Assembly (NCBI RefSeq): GCF_004342225.1
Contig: NZ_SMAR01000014.1
Span: 28,842-92,841 of the forward strand
Direction of reading: 5' to 3'
Source of the DNA: Martelella mediterranea
Lineage (GTDB): Bacteria > Pseudomonadota > Alphaproteobacteria > Rhizobiales > Rhizobiaceae
DNA: 64,000 nucleotides
The notes beneath the pieces were generated by a model, which did no database searches, was not told where the DNA came from, and saw only the letters and a program-made list of their open reading frames with translations. The position numbers and the translations under genes are program-made. This document shows, in pieces, positions 1 through 9,656 of the stretch. The stretch's first letter is position 1, and every line of letters starts with the position of its first letter.

Positions 1-1
1 C

Positions 2-811
2 ACTGCTGATGTGGTGCTGATCGCACCGGAGGTTTCCGGCACGATCGCCGATGTGAAGGTGGCCGATAATCAGTTCGTACACCAGGGCGACGTTCTGTTT
101 TCCATTTCGCCGGAACGTTTTCAGTTGGTCGTTGACGCAGCAAAAGCCACATTGGACAGCAAAACAGAGACGATGAAACTGAAGCAATCTGTTGCCAAGC
201 GCGCCCAACGCCTGAGCACTACCGGTTCAATCAGTGCGGAAAATTCTGAGCAGGCAACGCGCCAGGCCGCCGCCGCAAGTGCCGAAGTTAAAAGCGCGGA
301 AGTCGCACTGAGTGTTGCCAACCTGGATTTGAAACGCACTGAAGTCAAAGCGCCTGTTGATGGCTACGTCACCAACCTTCATTTGAGAAAAGGTGACTAT
401 GCGGTCTCCGGCAAGGGCGCTGTCACGCTTCTTGATGCAACCAGTTTTCGGGTAACGGGCTATTTCCGTGAAACCCAGCTGGGACGCATCCATACAGGCG
501 ATCCGGTGCGGGTTCAGCTGATGGGATTTTCATCTGACCTGAACGGTCATGTGGAAAGCTTCGGCCGCGGTATCGCCGATGCTAATATAGCTGCCAATTC
601 GCAAGGCCTGCCCGCAGTCAATCCTATCTTCGACTGGGTGCGCCTTGCACAGCGCATTCCCGTGCGTATCACTCTTGATGATCCGCCATCAGATGTGGCG
701 CTCGCCGCAGGTATGACCGCAAGCATCTATGTCGATGAAACGGCGAAAAAGGAAACGGCCACTGCCGAGATCAGCAATGGCACAACACAAAGCCAACACG
801 CCATACAGTGA
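2..811 (+). CDS. HlyD-family membrane fusion protein, 5' partial
   Basis: This is the C-terminal part of a periplasmic adaptor (membrane fusion) protein of the HlyD/EmrA type, which links an inner-membrane pump to the periplasm or outer membrane. The reading frame is open to the window edge. The first visible residues already lie in the first half of the biotinyl-lipoyl domain (APEVSGTIADVKVADNQ, then GDVLF), so the N-terminal membrane anchor is outside the window. A helical hairpin rich in Ala, Lys and Gln follows, then the second lipoyl half (KAPVDGYVTNLHLRKGDYA) and a beta-barrel domain. Its pump partner is presumably upstream and not visible. The downstream MarR gene is convergent, so it need not regulate this gene. 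The family call is firm; the substrate is unknown. Confidence 0.85.
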   Translation, partial: TADVVLIAPEVSGTIADVKVADNQFVHQGDVLFSISPERFQLVVDAAKATLDSKTETMKLKQSVAKRAQRLSTTGSISAENSEQATRQAAAASAEVKSAEVALSVANLDLKRTEVKAPVDGYVTNLHLRKGDYAVSGKGAVTLLDATSFRVTGYFRETQLGRIHTGDPVRVQLMGFSSDLNGHVESFGRGIADANIAANSQGLPAVNPIFDWVRLAQRIPVRITLDDPPSDVALAAGMTASIYVDETAKKETATAEISNGTTQSQHAIQ

Positions 812-883
812 TCGCCTATTGAAAAATAAGGCGCTGCCCGCGTTCAACAACGAGGCGCCCTCCATCTTTTAAAGAAAGACAGT

Positions 884-932
884 CAGTCTACGCATCGTTC
901 TTTGTGCTTCCGAATGGATGCACGGCGCTCTA
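884..932. repeat. RIME-like dispersed repeat, short mosaic copy
   Basis: A shortened copy of the repeat also found at 3368, 8259, 18992 and 54430. It joins the CTACGCATCGTTC segment from the middle of the full element directly to the terminal hairpin segment TTCCGAATGGATGCACGGCGCTCTA-like end, skipping the part between. The last triplet (930-932) is the stop codon of the MarR gene on the minus strand. It lies between the convergent HlyD and MarR genes. Confidence 0.7.
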
Positions 933-1469
933 AAGTGATGCCGCAGCCCGTGTGGCCTGATCATAATGACCCGACAGCGCCCGAATGCGCGCTGCCAGCT
1001 TCGACAGGACCTCTGGCGAAACTTCGGTTGAAAGCACTGATTTGACCAACAGTTCCTCACGAACAGCCGCATAACGGGCGCAGATATCGCTTCCCTTTTC
1101 GGTGATCACAACCAGCTTTTCCTTGCCACGTCGGCCGCTTTCGACCAGATCCAGCTTTTCCAGCTTTTTCAGCGCATAAGCGACTGTATGGGTATCCTCG
1201 ATATTGAGCACAAGGCAGATATCCGCCATGGTTTTGGATTTGCCGCGATGGTTCACATTATGCAGCACGAGAATATCAAGCGGCGACAAGTCCGGCACGC
1301 CAGCCGCTGCCATACAGCGAACAATCCAGCGGCTGAATGCCTGATTGAGCATCGTCAGACCGAATTCCACTTCTGAAAGAGCGGGCAATGCACCGCTTGC
1401 CAGATGCCCCGAAGAAACAATCGGGCCAATGCCTGCTCCATTCAATTCCTGGTCGTCATTGTCTGTCAT
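930..1469 (-). CDS. MarR-family transcriptional regulator
   Basis: A winged-helix DNA-binding regulator of about 179 residues. The segment LSPLDILVLHNVNHRGKSKTM followed by ADICLVLNIEDTHTVAYALKKLEKLDLVE is the helix-turn-helix, and the region around GRRGKEKLVVITEKG is the wing. This is the MarR type often found beside TRAP transporters in Rhizobiales. The ATG at 1469 is preferred because it lies one base after the TAA stop of the upstream TRAP large permease, which implies translational coupling; a TTG 12 bases further upstream is the alternative. It is the last gene of the TRAP operon and probably controls it. The most likely operator is the imperfect palindrome at 4531-4554. Its TAG stop is provided by the adjacent dispersed repeat. 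Confidence 0.85.
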   Translation of the reverse strand: MTDNDDQELNGAGIGPIVSSGHLASGALPALSEVEFGLTMLNQAFSRWIVRCMAAAGVPDLSPLDILVLHNVNHRGKSKTMADICLVLNIEDTHTVAYALKKLEKLDLVESGRRGKEKLVVITEKGSDICARYAAVREELLVKSVLSTEVSPEVLSKLAARIRALSGHYDQATRAAASL

Positions 1470-1470
1470 T

Positions 1471-2775
1471 TTATCGTCCAAGCATTTGCGATGGCAGCCA
1501 CAAGACGACTTCGGGGAACAGCGAGATCACCACGATTGCCGCCAGAAGGCCGATGAAAAATGGAAGTGCGGCAAGAGCAATAAAGCCGATACTGCGATTT
1601 GCCAAGGACTGAAGGACATAGAGGTTAAACCCGACTGGTGGCGTTATCTGAGCAATTTCCACCAGAAGCACGACGAAAATACCAAACCAGAGAAGATCAA
1701 TACCGGCGGCCTGAACAGCAGGAAGCAAAACGGAGGTCGTCAGCAGGATCATCGAAATCCCGTCGATGAAACAGCCCATCGTCAGGAAGATCAGCACCAT
1801 GGCGAGAAGCAGCATGGGCTGCGGCAGGTCCATGTTAACGATCCAGGCGGCGAGATCGTTCGGCAGGCCGGTGAACCCCATCGCCGTGGAAAGAAAGGCC
1901 GCACCCGACAGGATCAGGCCGATCATCGCGCTGGTACGGGTCGCAGCGACAATGCTGGTCCAGAAACTATCAAACGTCAGACCACCACCAATAAGTGCGA
2001 GCACCAGTGCACCGGTCACGCCAATTGCCGCGGCCTCGGTCGGCGTGGCTATGCCGCCATAGATGCAGCCCAGTACGGCAATAATCAAAACCATGATCGG
2101 GATCAGCCGACGCGATTCCCACAATTTGGTTGTCAGCGGAATATGCGGATCGCGATGAGGAATACGTTTTGGGCGCATCAGCGCATAACCGCCAACAATG
2201 CAGGAAAACATCACCATCAGCATGATACCCGGCACGACACCGGCAATGAACAGCCGGCCGATAGAGATCTGCGCGGCGACGCCATAAACGATCATCATGA
2301 TCGATGGCGGGATCAGCAGTCCAAGCGTTCCCGAGCCCGCAAGCGAACCGACAATCATGTAATCGGAATAGCCGCGCTGCCTCAGTTCCGGAATCGTCAT
2401 CTTGGCAATCGTCGCCGCCGTTGCAGCAGACGATCCGGAAATCGCTGCAAAGATGGCGCAGCCAACGACATTGGTATGCAGCAAGCGACCGGGAATGCGC
2501 TGCACCCAGGGCGCAAGACCTTTGAACATGTCTTCAGCAAGCCGTGTACGAAACAGGATCTCGCCCATCCAGATGAACAGCGGCAGCGCCGTTAGTGACC
2601 ACGAATTATTGGAACCCCAGAGCGTTGTGCCGAACAGCAGGCCGGGCGGACGGCTGGTGAAAAACTCCATCGCCACATACCCGGCAGCAGCCAAAGCGAC
2701 GCCAATCCAGAGACCTCCGCCGAGGATCAGAAGAACGAAAACGGCAATGAAAATGCCTGCGATTGCGGGATCCAT
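1471..2775 (-). CDS. TRAP transporter large permease (DctM type)
   Basis: This is the 12-helix transport subunit of a tripartite ATP-independent periplasmic transporter, which imports organic acids using the sodium gradient. The 434-residue length is normal for DctM. Hydrophobic helices cover almost the whole protein, and the family pattern GSLAGSGTLGLLIPPSIMM is present near residue 150, followed by a second such repeat near ITPPVGFNL close to the C terminus. It sits between the small permease gene (9-base gap) and the MarR gene (1-base gap) in one operon with the binding protein at 3503-4471. The divergent 5-oxoprolinase gene suggests a cyclic amide, amino acid derivative or related acid as substrate, but this is inference. 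Confidence 0.93.
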   Translation of the reverse strand: MDPAIAGIFIAVFVLLILGGGLWIGVALAAAGYVAMEFFTSRPPGLLFGTTLWGSNNSWSLTALPLFIWMGEILFRTRLAEDMFKGLAPWVQRIPGRLLHTNVVGCAIFAAISGSSAATAATIAKMTIPELRQRGYSDYMIVGSLAGSGTLGLLIPPSIMMIVYGVAAQISIGRLFIAGVVPGIMLMVMFSCIVGGYALMRPKRIPHRDPHIPLTTKLWESRRLIPIMVLIIAVLGCIYGGIATPTEAAAIGVTGALVLALIGGGLTFDSFWTSIVAATRTSAMIGLILSGAAFLSTAMGFTGLPNDLAAWIVNMDLPQPMLLLAMVLIFLTMGCFIDGISMILLTTSVLLPAVQAAGIDLLWFGIFVVLLVEIAQITPPVGFNLYVLQSLANRSIGFIALAALPFFIGLLAAIVVISLFPEVVLWLPSQMLGR

Positions 2776-2784
2776 GCCGTTACC

Positions 2785-3312
2785 TCACCGTTCGAAATGT
2801 TTGTCATCGCCGGAGGTGGCCTCGGCGATAATATAGCTGGGCGCTTTACCTGACAGGCAGCGAACAGCATCTTCCACAAGCGCCACAAAGAAAATTGCCA
2901 TACCGATCACCATTGTCAGTTGCGGGATCCACAACGGAACAGGCAGAAGCCCCTGAGCGACATCGCCGAAGCGATGGGAATCATAGACAAGCCGCCCGAG
3001 CCACCAGGTTGCCCAGCCAACAGCGATCATCGAGACCAGCGTCAGCACGGTTTCGAATTTCGACTTGAGGGTTTCCGGCAACCGCGCCAACAGAAGACTG
3101 ACACGAATATGCTCCGACCGCCGGTATGTGGGCGCGAGCGCAAGAAAGAAGATGGCAACGAGGCAATATCCGGCCAGATCATCACTGCCGGCAAACTGGG
3201 TCCCGAAAAATCTCAAAACAATGCCCCCGCCGACCAGCAGCAGAATGCTGATCATCGAAAGCGCGGCCAGTATTTCGGCCAGCCGGTATAGCGGCGTCAA
3301 CGGACTTGTCAT
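2785..3312 (-). CDS. TRAP transporter small permease (DctQ type)
   Basis: A 175-residue membrane protein with the four-helix pattern of the DctQ subunit, which pairs with the large permease. Helices lie near residues 12-32, 44-63, 85-108 and 125-150. The loop after the second helix contains YRRSEHIRVSLLL, the usual small-subunit motif (R..HI.V). It is 9 bases upstream of the large permease gene. It is separated from its binding-protein gene by a 190-base spacer that contains a dispersed repeat, which may lower permease expression relative to the binding protein. Confidence 0.9.
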   Translation of the reverse strand: MTSPLTPLYRLAEILAALSMISILLLVGGGIVLRFFGTQFAGSDDLAGYCLVAIFFLALAPTYRRSEHIRVSLLLARLPETLKSKFETVLTLVSMIAVGWATWWLGRLVYDSHRFGDVAQGLLPVPLWIPQLTMVIGMAIFFVALVEDAVRCLSGKAPSYIIAEATSGDDKHFER

Positions 3313-3367
3313 GACAAGGCTCCCGCCAGAATGTGTTGTTAAGGAAGAAAAGCCGGAGCGTGGACAT

Positions 3368-3474
3368 TAGAGCGCTGTCGCATCCATTAGGATGCACAAA
3401 GGACGCTCTAACCTATTGAATCTACGCATAGCGCTTTTCGAAAATCGACTGCGATTTTCGGGCCGATGCTGTAA
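3368..3474. repeat. RIME-like dispersed repeat, full copy inside the TRAP operon
   Basis: A full-length copy of about 105 bases. It starts with TAGAGCGCT, has a hairpin around GCATCCATTAGGATGC, then ACGCTCTAACCTATTGAATC, then a second hairpin around CGAAAATCGACTGCGATTTTCG and the end GGGCCGATGC. It lies between the genes for the TRAP binding protein and the small permease, inside a single operon. This is the only copy that does not supply a stop codon. Confidence 0.8.
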
Positions 3475-3502
3475 GGCTCCGACCCGAAAGCCTGGCTGGC
3501 CT

Positions 3503-4471
3503 TTAATCAGCCTTGTAGGCATCGATGATGGTCTGGCCGTCATCGCCAGCGCTTTCCAGCCATTCGGCGGTCATCGTATCACCGATTTCTGCAAGCTCCG
3601 CTTTCATCTCGTCAGTCGGCACGACAACATTAATACCGTTTTCAGCCATCGTCGCCTTGTAACCTTCGTTCAGCTCTTCCGACTGCGCCCAGCCGCGCTC
3701 CTCGGCAGCCGCTGCGGCCTCGAGCAAAGCAGCCTGTGTGTCCTCGTCGAGGCCATCGAAGACCGACTTGCTCATGAACACCATGTTCTCCGGCAGGAAG
3801 GCCTGTGTGTCATAATAATAGCTCAGATAGTCCCAAGCCTGAGTGTCAACGCCGGTTGCACTCGAGGTTATCATGGCGTCCACCATGCCGGTCTTGAAGG
3901 CCTGCGGCACTTCAGCAGCCTGAACTGTAACCGGATTTGCACCGTTCATCTCGCCAAAACGGGCAGTCGCCGGATTATAGGTACGGAACTTCTTGCCGGA
4001 GAGATCGGCAAGTGAGGAAAGCTTGTCCTTTGAATAAACGCCCTGTGGTGGCCATGGGACAGTGTAAAGCAACACAAGCCCCTGATCTTCAAGGTGCTGT
4101 TTAACCGTCGGCGCAGCAGCTTCCCAAAGCTTTGCAGCACTGTCGTAATCGGAAACAAGCCCCGGAACTGCGTCAAACGCAAAGATCGGATCTTCGTTGC
4201 CGAGCGAAGAGATCAGAACTTCACCGATCTGCACCTGACCACTCTGAACACCGCGCTTGATTTCGGTCGCCTTCATCAGCGCGCCGTTGGAATGAACATT
4301 GATTTCAATCGCGCCGTCTGTGGCAGCGGAAACGTCATCCACGAACTGTCGGATGTTCTGCGTGTGGAAATTCCCGTCAGGATATGGCGTAGGCATATCC
4401 CAGGTCTCAGCCTGTGCAGTGGTCGCAAATGCAGCGGTCGCCGCAAGCGCGGCGGTCATTAAAACTTTCAT
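3503..4471 (-). CDS. TRAP transporter substrate-binding protein (DctP type)
   Basis: A 322-residue periplasmic binding protein. It has a clear Sec signal peptide (positive start, hydrophobic core, cleavage after TAQA near residue 21). The DctP/TAXI-like hallmark LSGKKFRTYNPATARF near residue 152 carries the arginine that, in characterised relatives, contacts the carboxylate of the ligand. It is the first gene of the minus-strand TRAP operon (binding protein, small permease, large permease, MarR). It is divergent from the 5-oxoprolinase gene, with 141 AT-rich bases between. The ligand cannot be told from sequence alone; 5-oxoproline or a hydantoin-like acid is a reasonable guess from the neighbour. 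Confidence 0.92.
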   Translation of the reverse strand: MKVLMTAALAATAAFATTAQAETWDMPTPYPDGNFHTQNIRQFVDDVSAATDGAIEINVHSNGALMKATEIKRGVQSGQVQIGEVLISSLGNEDPIFAFDAVPGLVSDYDSAAKLWEAAAPTVKQHLEDQGLVLLYTVPWPPQGVYSKDKLSSLADLSGKKFRTYNPATARFGEMNGANPVTVQAAEVPQAFKTGMVDAMITSSATGVDTQAWDYLSYYYDTQAFLPENMVFMSKSVFDGLDEDTQAALLEAAAAAEERGWAQSEELNEGYKATMAENGINVVVPTDEMKAELAEIGDTMTAEWLESAGDDGQTIIDAYKAD

Positions 4472-4530
4472 AACATTCCCCTTTTGTTTGGCTGCAAAAA
4501 AATATCAGCTTTAAATTCGTCACATGTTGA

Positions 4531-4554
4531 CGATTATTTGTCAATAAATTATCG
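4531..4554. promoter_or_regulatory. candidate operator in the TRAP/oxoprolinase divergent promoter
   Basis: The half-site CGATTATTT and its near-mirror AAATTATCG (8 of 9 positions agree) are separated by 6 bases. The site lies midway in the AT-rich spacer between the divergent binding-protein and oxoprolinase genes. Size and AT-richness fit a MarR-family operator, and the operon encodes a MarR protein. Binding is inferred. Confidence 0.35.
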
Positions 4555-4612
4555 ATGAGAAAATGCACAAATAATAAACACGCACTTTTTTAAGGCAGAG
4601 AGGGCAGACTTA

Positions 4613-7600
4613 ATGACCGGCAAGTGGGATTTCTGGATTGATAGAGGCGGCACCTTCACAGATATCGTGGGGCGCGACCCGAGCGGAACGCTTCATGCAC
4701 GCAAAATGCTTTCAGAAAACCCTGAAGCTTACCGCGATGCCGGTGTCGCAGGCATTCGCGCCTTAATGGATCTTTCACCGGGCGAGCCGATTCCCGCTGA
4801 AACCATCAATGATATCCGTATGGGCACAACGGTCGCGACGAACGCATTGCTGGAACGCAAGGGGGCACAGGTCGCGCTTCTGACCACCAAAGGTTTCCGG
4901 GACGCACTGGAGATCGGTTATCAGGCCCGCGCCGACATTTTTGCGCGCAACATCGAAAAGCCTGAACTTCTTTACGACCGCGTCATTGAGATCGACGAGC
5001 GCTTGCGCGCTGATGGAACGGTGGAAACCGAACTGGATCCGGCGTCTGTCGAAAAGGCACTCCGGCAACTCAAGTCGGAAGGCTTTGATGCCGTTTCCAT
5101 CGTCTTCATGCATGCCTATCGTTACCCTGCCCATGAGCAAAAAGCCGCTGAGATTGCGCGTGAAATCGGTTTTGGGCAAATTTCGGTGAGCCACGAGATA
5201 TCGCCCCTGATCAAATTTGTCGGACGCGGAGACACAACCGTCGTTGATGCCTACCTTTCTCCAGTCCTCAAGCGCTATGTCGCACAGGTGGCAGATGAAC
5301 TCGACCTTGAGCGAACTGGTGCACGGCTGCTGTTCATGATGTCTTCCGGTGGCCTGACATCGGCGGAGCTTTTTGAGGGCAAGGATGCCATTCTTTCAGG
5401 CCCTGCCGGTGGTGTCGTCGCACTGGCACAGACGGGCAAGAAAGCCGGTTTCGACAAGGTTATCGGGTTCGATATGGGCGGAACATCAACCGATGTCGCG
5501 CACTATGCCGGGGATTATGAACGTGCCTTTGAAACAGAAGTCGCAGGTGTTCGCATTCGCGCGCCGATGATGCAGATACACACTGTCGCCGCTGGCGGCG
5601 GCTCCATTCTGCATTATGACGGTGCCCGCTTCACAGTCGGCCCGGATTCTGCCGGCGCCAATCCGGGACCGAAATGCTATCGCCGCGGCGGCCCGCTGAC
5701 GGTGACAGATGCCAATGTGATGACCGGCAAACTGAATCCGGATCTGTTTCCGCCAATCTTCGGGCCAAACCAGAATCAGCCCCTCGACCTTGATGCTGTT
5801 CGGGCAGCTTTTGCCGAACTCGCTGATGAGATCGGCGACGGACGCACACCGGAGGCCGTCGCCGATGGCTTCTTGACCATTGCTGTTGCCAACATGGCCG
5901 AAGCGGTCAAGAAAATCTCGGTCGCGCGTGGCTATGATGTGACCCGCTATGCACTGAACGCCTTTGGCGGAGCCAGCGGCCAGCACGCCTGCCTGGTCGC
6001 CGATGCGCTGGGCATGAAACAGGCGCTGATCCATCCGTTTTCCGGTCTGCTTTCTGCCTATGGCATGGGCCTGGCAGACGTGCGTGCACTTCGTCAGGCG
6101 GCTGTGGAAAAGCCGCTCTCAGCAGCCCTTTCCCATATCTCCGGGAGCGCGGCCATGCTGTGTGAAGAGAGTGTCGCAGAACTGCACGATCAGGGTATCT
6201 CCGATACGCAGATCATCGTCCACGTGACCGGGCTGCTGCGCTATGCGGGTACCGACACTACGCTTGAAATCCCGATCGCCGATATTGCCGGCAATGGTGA
6301 CTATGAAAGGGCCGTTCTTGAAGGCGACAGTAACGCCATGAAAACGGCTTTCGAGACCATGCACCGGGCGCGCTTCGGTTTTATCGATGAAACCAAGGAA
6401 ATTGTTGTTGAGGCAATTTCGGTCGAGGCCGTCGGCGGAGCGGCTCAGGCCGAAGAAAAAGACGGATCGGTCTCAAACACCGAAACACCAGAACCCGATG
6501 GCAAGACACGTTTTTACTCGGCAGGACACTGGCATGAAACAGCAACTTATCGACGTGCACAGCTTTCAGCTGGCCAGAGGATCGACGGTCCGGCCCTCCT
6601 TATCGAGCCTAATCAGACTGTCGTGATCGAACCCGGCTGGCAGGCAGAACTCACCACATCAGACAACATCATTCTGACACGTATCGCCGCCCTGCCAGCG
6701 CAAAAGGCCGCTGGCACCGAAGCCGACCCGGTGATGCTGGAGATTTTCAACAACTTGTTCATGTCGATTGCCGAACAGATGGGACTGACGCTGCAGAACA
6801 CGGCTTATTCGGTCAACATCAAGGAGCGGCTTGACTTCTCCTGCGCCGTTTTCGATCCGAGCGGCGCGCTGGTCGCCAATGCTCCGCATATGCCGGTGCA
6901 TCTGGGGTCCATGGATCGCTCGGTTCAGGCGGTCATCCGCGGCAATGATCATATCCGCCCCGGCGATGTGTTTGCGCTCAACGCACCCTATAACGGCGGC
7001 ACGCACCTGCCGGATATCACGGTCTGCAGCCCGGTTTTCGATTCAGCAGGCAAAAACCTGCTGTTCTGGGTCGCATCGCGGGGCCATCACGCCGATGTCG
7101 GCGGCATAGCACCGGGCTCGATGTCACCGGATGCCACAACGATTGAAGAAGAAGGCGTCTACATCGACAATTTCAAGCTGGTCGATGCCGGACATTTCCG
7201 GGAGAAAGAGCTTGTCGCACTTCTGACCGGCGCGAAATATCCGGTGCGCAATGTCACAGAGAACGTCGCCGACCTGAAGGCTCAGATTGCCGCCAATAAT
7301 CGCGGCATTGAGCAGATGCGCAAGGCGATTGACGATTTCGGCCTTGCAGTCGTCCAAGCCTACATGACCCACGTACAGGATAACGCCGAGGAAAGTGTCC
7401 GCCATGCGCTGACAAAGCTCGAAGACTGCAGCTTCGAGTATCCGATGGATCAGGGTTCGGCCATCAAAGTGAAAATCAGCGTAAACCATGAAGAGCGGAC
7501 CGCGATTGTCGATTTTACCGGCACATCGGCTCAGCAGAACAGCAACTTCAACGCACCGGAACCCGTGACCCGTGCCGCTGTTCTTTATGTTTTCCGCATG

Positions 7601-8251
7601 ATCGTCGATGGCAGTATACCGATGAACGCAGGTTGTCTGCGCCCGATCAAAATCATCGTGCCGGGACAAAGCATGCTGGCTCCAAGCTATCCCGCAGCTG
7701 TCGTCGCAGGCAATGTCGAGGTCAGTCAGGCTGTGACCAACTGCCTGTTTGGTGCGCTTGAAGCCCTGTCATCGGCGCAGGGTACGATGAACAACCTAAC
7801 CTTCGGAAACGATACCTATCAGTACTACGAAACGATCTGCTCCGGTGCACCTGCTGGCCCCGGATTTAATGGCGCCGACGCAGTCCATACGCACATGACC
7901 AACTCACGGCTCACAGATCCCGAAGTTCTAGAAATGCGCTACCCTGTTGTGCTTGAAGACTTCCACATCAGAAAGGGGTCGGGCGGCAAGGGCAAATGGC
8001 ACGCAGGCGACGGCACATCGCGCACGCTTCGCTTTCTGGAGACGATGGACTGCGCACTGCTTTCCGGGCACCGCAAGGTGCGTCCTTTTGGATTACGGGG
8101 GGTAGAGCCGGGTGAATGCGGCCGCAACATTGTCACCCGCAGCGACGGCAGCGTTGAAGAACTCAGCGGCTGCGACCGTACAGTTTTAAACGCTGGCGAC
8201 ACCATTACCGTTATAACACCGACCGGCGGTGGCTACGGCAAAGCCGATTGA
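4613..8251 (+). CDS. 5-oxoprolinase / hydantoinase A-B fusion protein
   Basis: A 1212-residue single-chain enzyme of the 5-oxoprolinase family (ATP-dependent opening of 5-oxoproline to glutamate; relatives open hydantoins). The N-terminal half (to about residue 690) is the HyuA-like ASKHA ATPase unit: [13 protein letters not shown] at the start, [14 protein letters not shown] near 67 and [14 protein letters not shown] near 285. The C-terminal half (from about residue 705) is HyuB-like, with [18 protein letters not shown] and the PGGGG-like glycine-rich motifs near [13 protein letters not shown]. Both halves are intact, unlike the split hyuA/hyuB genes of many bacteria. A GAGAGGG ribosome site precedes the ATG. 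It is divergent from a TRAP operon that may import the substrate. Exact substrate is unproven. Confidence 0.9.
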   Translation: MTGKWDFWIDRGGTFTDIVGRDPSGTLHARKMLSENPEAYRDAGVAGIRALMDLSPGEPIPAETINDIRMGTTVATNALLERKGAQVALLTTKGFRDALEIGYQARADIFARNIEKPELLYDRVIEIDERLRADGTVETELDPASVEKALRQLKSEGFDAVSIVFMHAYRYPAHEQKAAEIAREIGFGQISVSHEISPLIKFVGRGDTTVVDAYLSPVLKRYVAQVADELDLERTGARLLFMMSSGGLTSAELFEGKDAILSGPAGGVVALAQTGKKAGFDKVIGFDMGGTSTDVAHYAGDYERAFETEVAGVRIRAPMMQIHTVAAGGGSILHYDGARFTVGPDSAGANPGPKCYRRGGPLTVTDANVMTGKLNPDLFPPIFGPNQNQPLDLDAVRAAFAELADEIGDGRTPEAVADGFLTIAVANMAEAVKKISVARGYDVTRYALNAFGGASGQHACLVADALGMKQALIHPFSGLLSAYGMGLADVRALRQAAVEKPLSAALSHISGSAAMLCEESVAELHDQGISDTQIIVHVTGLLRYAGTDTTLEIPIADIAGNGDYERAVLEGDSNAMKTAFETMHRARFGFIDETKEIVVEAISVEAVGGAAQAEEKDGSVSNTETPEPDGKTRFYSAGHWHETATYRRAQLSAGQRIDGPALLIEPNQTVVIEPGWQAELTTSDNIILTRIAALPAQKAAGTEADPVMLEIFNNLFMSIAEQMGLTLQNTAYSVNIKERLDFSCAVFDPSGALVANAPHMPVHLGSMDRSVQAVIRGNDHIRPGDVFALNAPYNGGTHLPDITVCSPVFDSAGKNLLFWVASRGHHADVGGIAPGSMSPDATTIEEEGVYIDNFKLVDAGHFREKELVALLTGAKYPVRNVTENVADLKAQIAANNRGIEQMRKAIDDFGLAVVQAYMTHVQDNAEESVRHALTKLEDCSFEYPMDQGSAIKVKISVNHEERTAIVDFTGTSAQQNSNFNAPEPVTRAAVLYVFRMIVDGSIPMNAGCLRPIKIIVPGQSMLAPSYPAAVVAGNVEVSQAVTNCLFGALEALSSAQGTMNNLTFGNDTYQYYETICSGAPAGPGFNGADAVHTHMTNSRLTDPEVLEMRYPVVLEDFHIRKGSGGKGKWHAGDGTSRTLRFLETMDCALLSGHRKVRPFGLRGVEPGECGRNIVTRSDGSVEELSGCDRTVLNAGDTITVITPTGGGYGKAD

Positions 8252-8258
8252 AGCCACT

Positions 8259-8360
8259 TAGAGCACCGTGCATCCATTCGGATGCACGGTGCTCTAACTT
8301 ATTTAAACTGCGCATCGTTCTTTCCGAAACTCAGACCCGATTTTCGAGCCGATGCGCTAG
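8259..8360. repeat. RIME-like dispersed repeat, full copy with terminator-like hairpin
   Basis: A full copy between the convergent oxoprolinase and TRAP large permease genes. Its first part is a near-perfect hairpin (stem about 15 bp, loop ATTC, around GTGCATCC/GGATGCAC), which could act as a terminator. The far end, GATGCGCTAG, contains the CTA that is the stop codon of the permease gene on the minus strand (8357-8359). Confidence 0.8.
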
Positions 8361-9655
8361 AGTCCGAAGTGCCGGGGCAGAGCGAGGAACAGATCCGGAA
8401 AGAACGTTACGACCAGCAGCATCGCAAACAGCAGAACATAAAATGGAGCAAGGGCGCGGATACAGCGTTCGACTTTGACTTGCGCGACACTGGCGCCGAC
8501 AAACAACCCGGTGCCCACCGGCGGCGTAATCGTGCCAATGGCAAGGTTGAAAACCAGGATCACCCCGAAATGCACCGGATCGCCGCCGAGCTTTTCGAAA
8601 ATCGGGAGAAGAATGGGCGTAAAGATCAGGATTGCCGGCCCGATATCCATAAAACAGCCGATCACGAGAAGAAGCAGATTGATCACCAGCATAATGACAA
8701 TCGGGCTGTCGGAGATACCCAGAATAAGCGATGTTACGGCAGCGGGTATGCCGGTAAAGGCCATCGCGAAAGACAGCGCAGCCGATGCCGCCAGCAACAT
8801 CATAATGGTTCCTGTCATCTGAGCTGTTTCGAGCAGAAACTGCGGAAACGCCCTCAGCGGCTTTGTGCGATGAATGACGAATGTCAGCAGCATCGTATAA
8901 AGCACGGCGATACCGGAGGCCTCCACCGCTGTGAAAATGCCGGACATGATGCCGCCGATAACGAGCACGATCAGAAACAGACTTGGCAATGCTTCCATCG
9001 TTACGACCGCCGCCGCGCGAAAACCGATCCAGCCCGACGTGGGATAACCACGTCGCCACGCTATGCTGGTGGTCATGATGATGAGCCCAGCGCCCCATAT
9101 AAGACCGGCAACACCGCCTGCCAGAAACAACGCTGCAATCGACGTTCCGCCCGAGACAAGCGAATAGATGATGAAAGCCGTGGTCGGCGGTATAAGCATT
9201 CCGGTCGGCGCGGACGCAATATTGACCGCGGCAGCAAGATCACGATCATATCCTTCCTTGGCCTGCATAGGAACCATCACCCCGCCGATGGAGGTTGACG
9301 CCGCAATAGCGGAGCCGGAAATGCAACCGAACAGCATGTTACCGGCAATATTGGTCTGAGCCAGCGACCCGGGAATACGTCCGGAAATCAGCTTTGCGAA
9401 ATTGACCAGACGAACGGCGATGCCGCCCGAGTTCATCATGACACCGGATAGAATAAAGAACGGGACAGCCAGCAGCGAGAACGTGTCGAGACTCGCCAGC
9501 ATTTTCTGAGCAGATGTAAACAGCGCCATATCGAATGGCGCGACCAGTGTCACCGCCGCCAGCGCAGCGGCCACAATTGAAACGGCCAACGGCAGGCCGA
9601 GAAGTGCCAGAACCGCAAAAACCGATATCATCACAAGACTGGCTTGACCGGCCAT
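8357..9655 (-). CDS. TRAP transporter large permease (DctM type), second system
   Basis: A 432-residue, mostly hydrophobic protein of the DctM family, the channel subunit of a second TRAP importer. Typical motifs are ISGSAIAASTSIGGVMVPMQ near residue 115, the following SAPTGMLIPPTTAFI, and a C-terminal IGTITPPVGTGLFVG. The ATG follows the small permease stop by one base, so the two are translationally coupled. The TAG stop is the end of the adjacent dispersed repeat. The operon also holds a binding protein and, upstream, a GH105 hydrolase, which points to a uronic-acid derivative as substrate (inference). Confidence 0.93.
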   Translation of the reverse strand: MAGQASLVMISVFAVLALLGLPLAVSIVAAALAAVTLVAPFDMALFTSAQKMLASLDTFSLLAVPFFILSGVMMNSGGIAVRLVNFAKLISGRIPGSLAQTNIAGNMLFGCISGSAIAASTSIGGVMVPMQAKEGYDRDLAAAVNIASAPTGMLIPPTTAFIIYSLVSGGTSIAALFLAGGVAGLIWGAGLIIMTTSIAWRRGYPTSGWIGFRAAAVVTMEALPSLFLIVLVIGGIMSGIFTAVEASGIAVLYTMLLTFVIHRTKPLRAFPQFLLETAQMTGTIMMLLAASAALSFAMAFTGIPAAVTSLILGISDSPIVIMLVINLLLLVIGCFMDIGPAILIFTPILLPIFEKLGGDPVHFGVILVFNLAIGTITPPVGTGLFVGASVAQVKVERCIRALAPFYVLLFAMLLVVTFFPDLFLALPRHFGL

Positions 9656-9656
9656 T

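Noticed and set aside
1345..2595. 416-codon open frame on the plus strand
   Set aside because: Antisense to the TRAP large permease; very high His, Gln, Asn and Arg content and no known domain.
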